Below are positions 43,380-43,380 of a stretch of 43,380 nucleotides of DNA, one piece after another. Position numbers and translations under genes: made by a program. The stretch is from contig WELB01000108.1 in NCBI GenBank assembly GCA_009602725.1, positions 297,054 through 340,433 on the forward strand. Direction: 5' to 3'. Position 1 is the first letter of the stretch. Each line of letters starts with the position of its first letter. The stretch is from Spirogloea muscicola. Taxonomy: Eukaryota > Streptophyta > Zygnematophyceae > Spirogloeales > Spirogloeaceae. The notes below the pieces were generated by a model. That model searched no databases, was not told the origin of the DNA, and saw only the letters and a program-made list of their open reading frames with translations.

Positions 43380-43380
43380 A
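43218..43380. repeat. GC-rich elongase promoter with GGC microsatellite
   Basis: Upstream of the elongase start the sequence is GC-rich and ends in a GGC trinucleotide tract (about 43313-43380, interrupted once by GGCTGCGGCGAATGT). It is both the probable promoter/5' UTR and a simple repeat that runs off the window edge. Confidence 0.7.

Noticed and set aside
1-43380. CRISPR arrays, operons, ribosome binding sites, prophage or tRNA/rRNA genes
   Set aside because: The window is intron-rich eukaryotic DNA. No array, cloverleaf or rRNA signature was found by reading, although a covariance-model search could not be run.

Overview
The window is nuclear DNA from a streptophyte: a charophyte-grade alga or an early-diverging land plant, inferred from gene content. 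It holds a land-plant-type R2R3-MYB gene with the canonical 133/130-nt first two coding exons, an orthologue of the plastid retrograde-signalling protein GUN1, a PSE1-like (moss-type) polyunsaturated fatty-acid elongase, an At4g08330-like zinc-ribbon gene, and TTTAGGG-type telomere-like motifs. Genes are intron-rich with GT-AG introns of about 60-800 nt. Most begin in a very GC-rich first exon or promoter carrying GGC/GCC trinucleotide runs.

Layout: 1-1127 GC-rich left edge and downstream flank. 1128-3719 (-) R2R3-MYB. 4290-5410 retroelement tail fragments and one possible exon. 5410-7417 nothing proven. 7418-11575 (-) a multi-exon gene I cannot name. 11962-12960 a retroelement C-terminus plus tail fragments. 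13379-18340 (+) a TRF4/PAPD5-like non-canonical poly(A) polymerase. 18684-20168 (-) At4g08330-like zinc ribbon, convergent with it. 20505-20830 retroelement tail. 21370 to about 26259 (-) GUN1. 26260-29900 a GC-rich GUN1 5' flank followed by nested retroelement tails. 29942-36726 (+) a FUSC/aromatic-acid-exporter-like membrane protein of 14 coding exons. 37990-39180 three same-strand retroelement tails. 39356-39829 (+) an orphan acidic ORF. 40677-43217 (-) fatty-acid elongase, ending in a GGC microsatellite at the right edge.

The genes do not form a pathway. They are independent housekeeping, signalling and metabolic loci. Exon models were built by hand, and for six genes reading phase is preserved across every junction, which is strong internal support. 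About ten 5'-truncated copies of an R2-like (restriction-like endonuclease) non-LTR retroelement lie between genes. They fall into two diverged subfamilies that end in the same short C-terminal peptide. Many shorter repeats carry only the tail hairpin.

The items most worth a second look are these: the GUN1 gene, whose introns fall at the same position of successive PPR motifs; the two-subfamily retroelement with its possible non-autonomous partners; a decayed tandem copy of the catalytic exon of the poly(A) polymerase; and the unnamed 7418-11575 gene.
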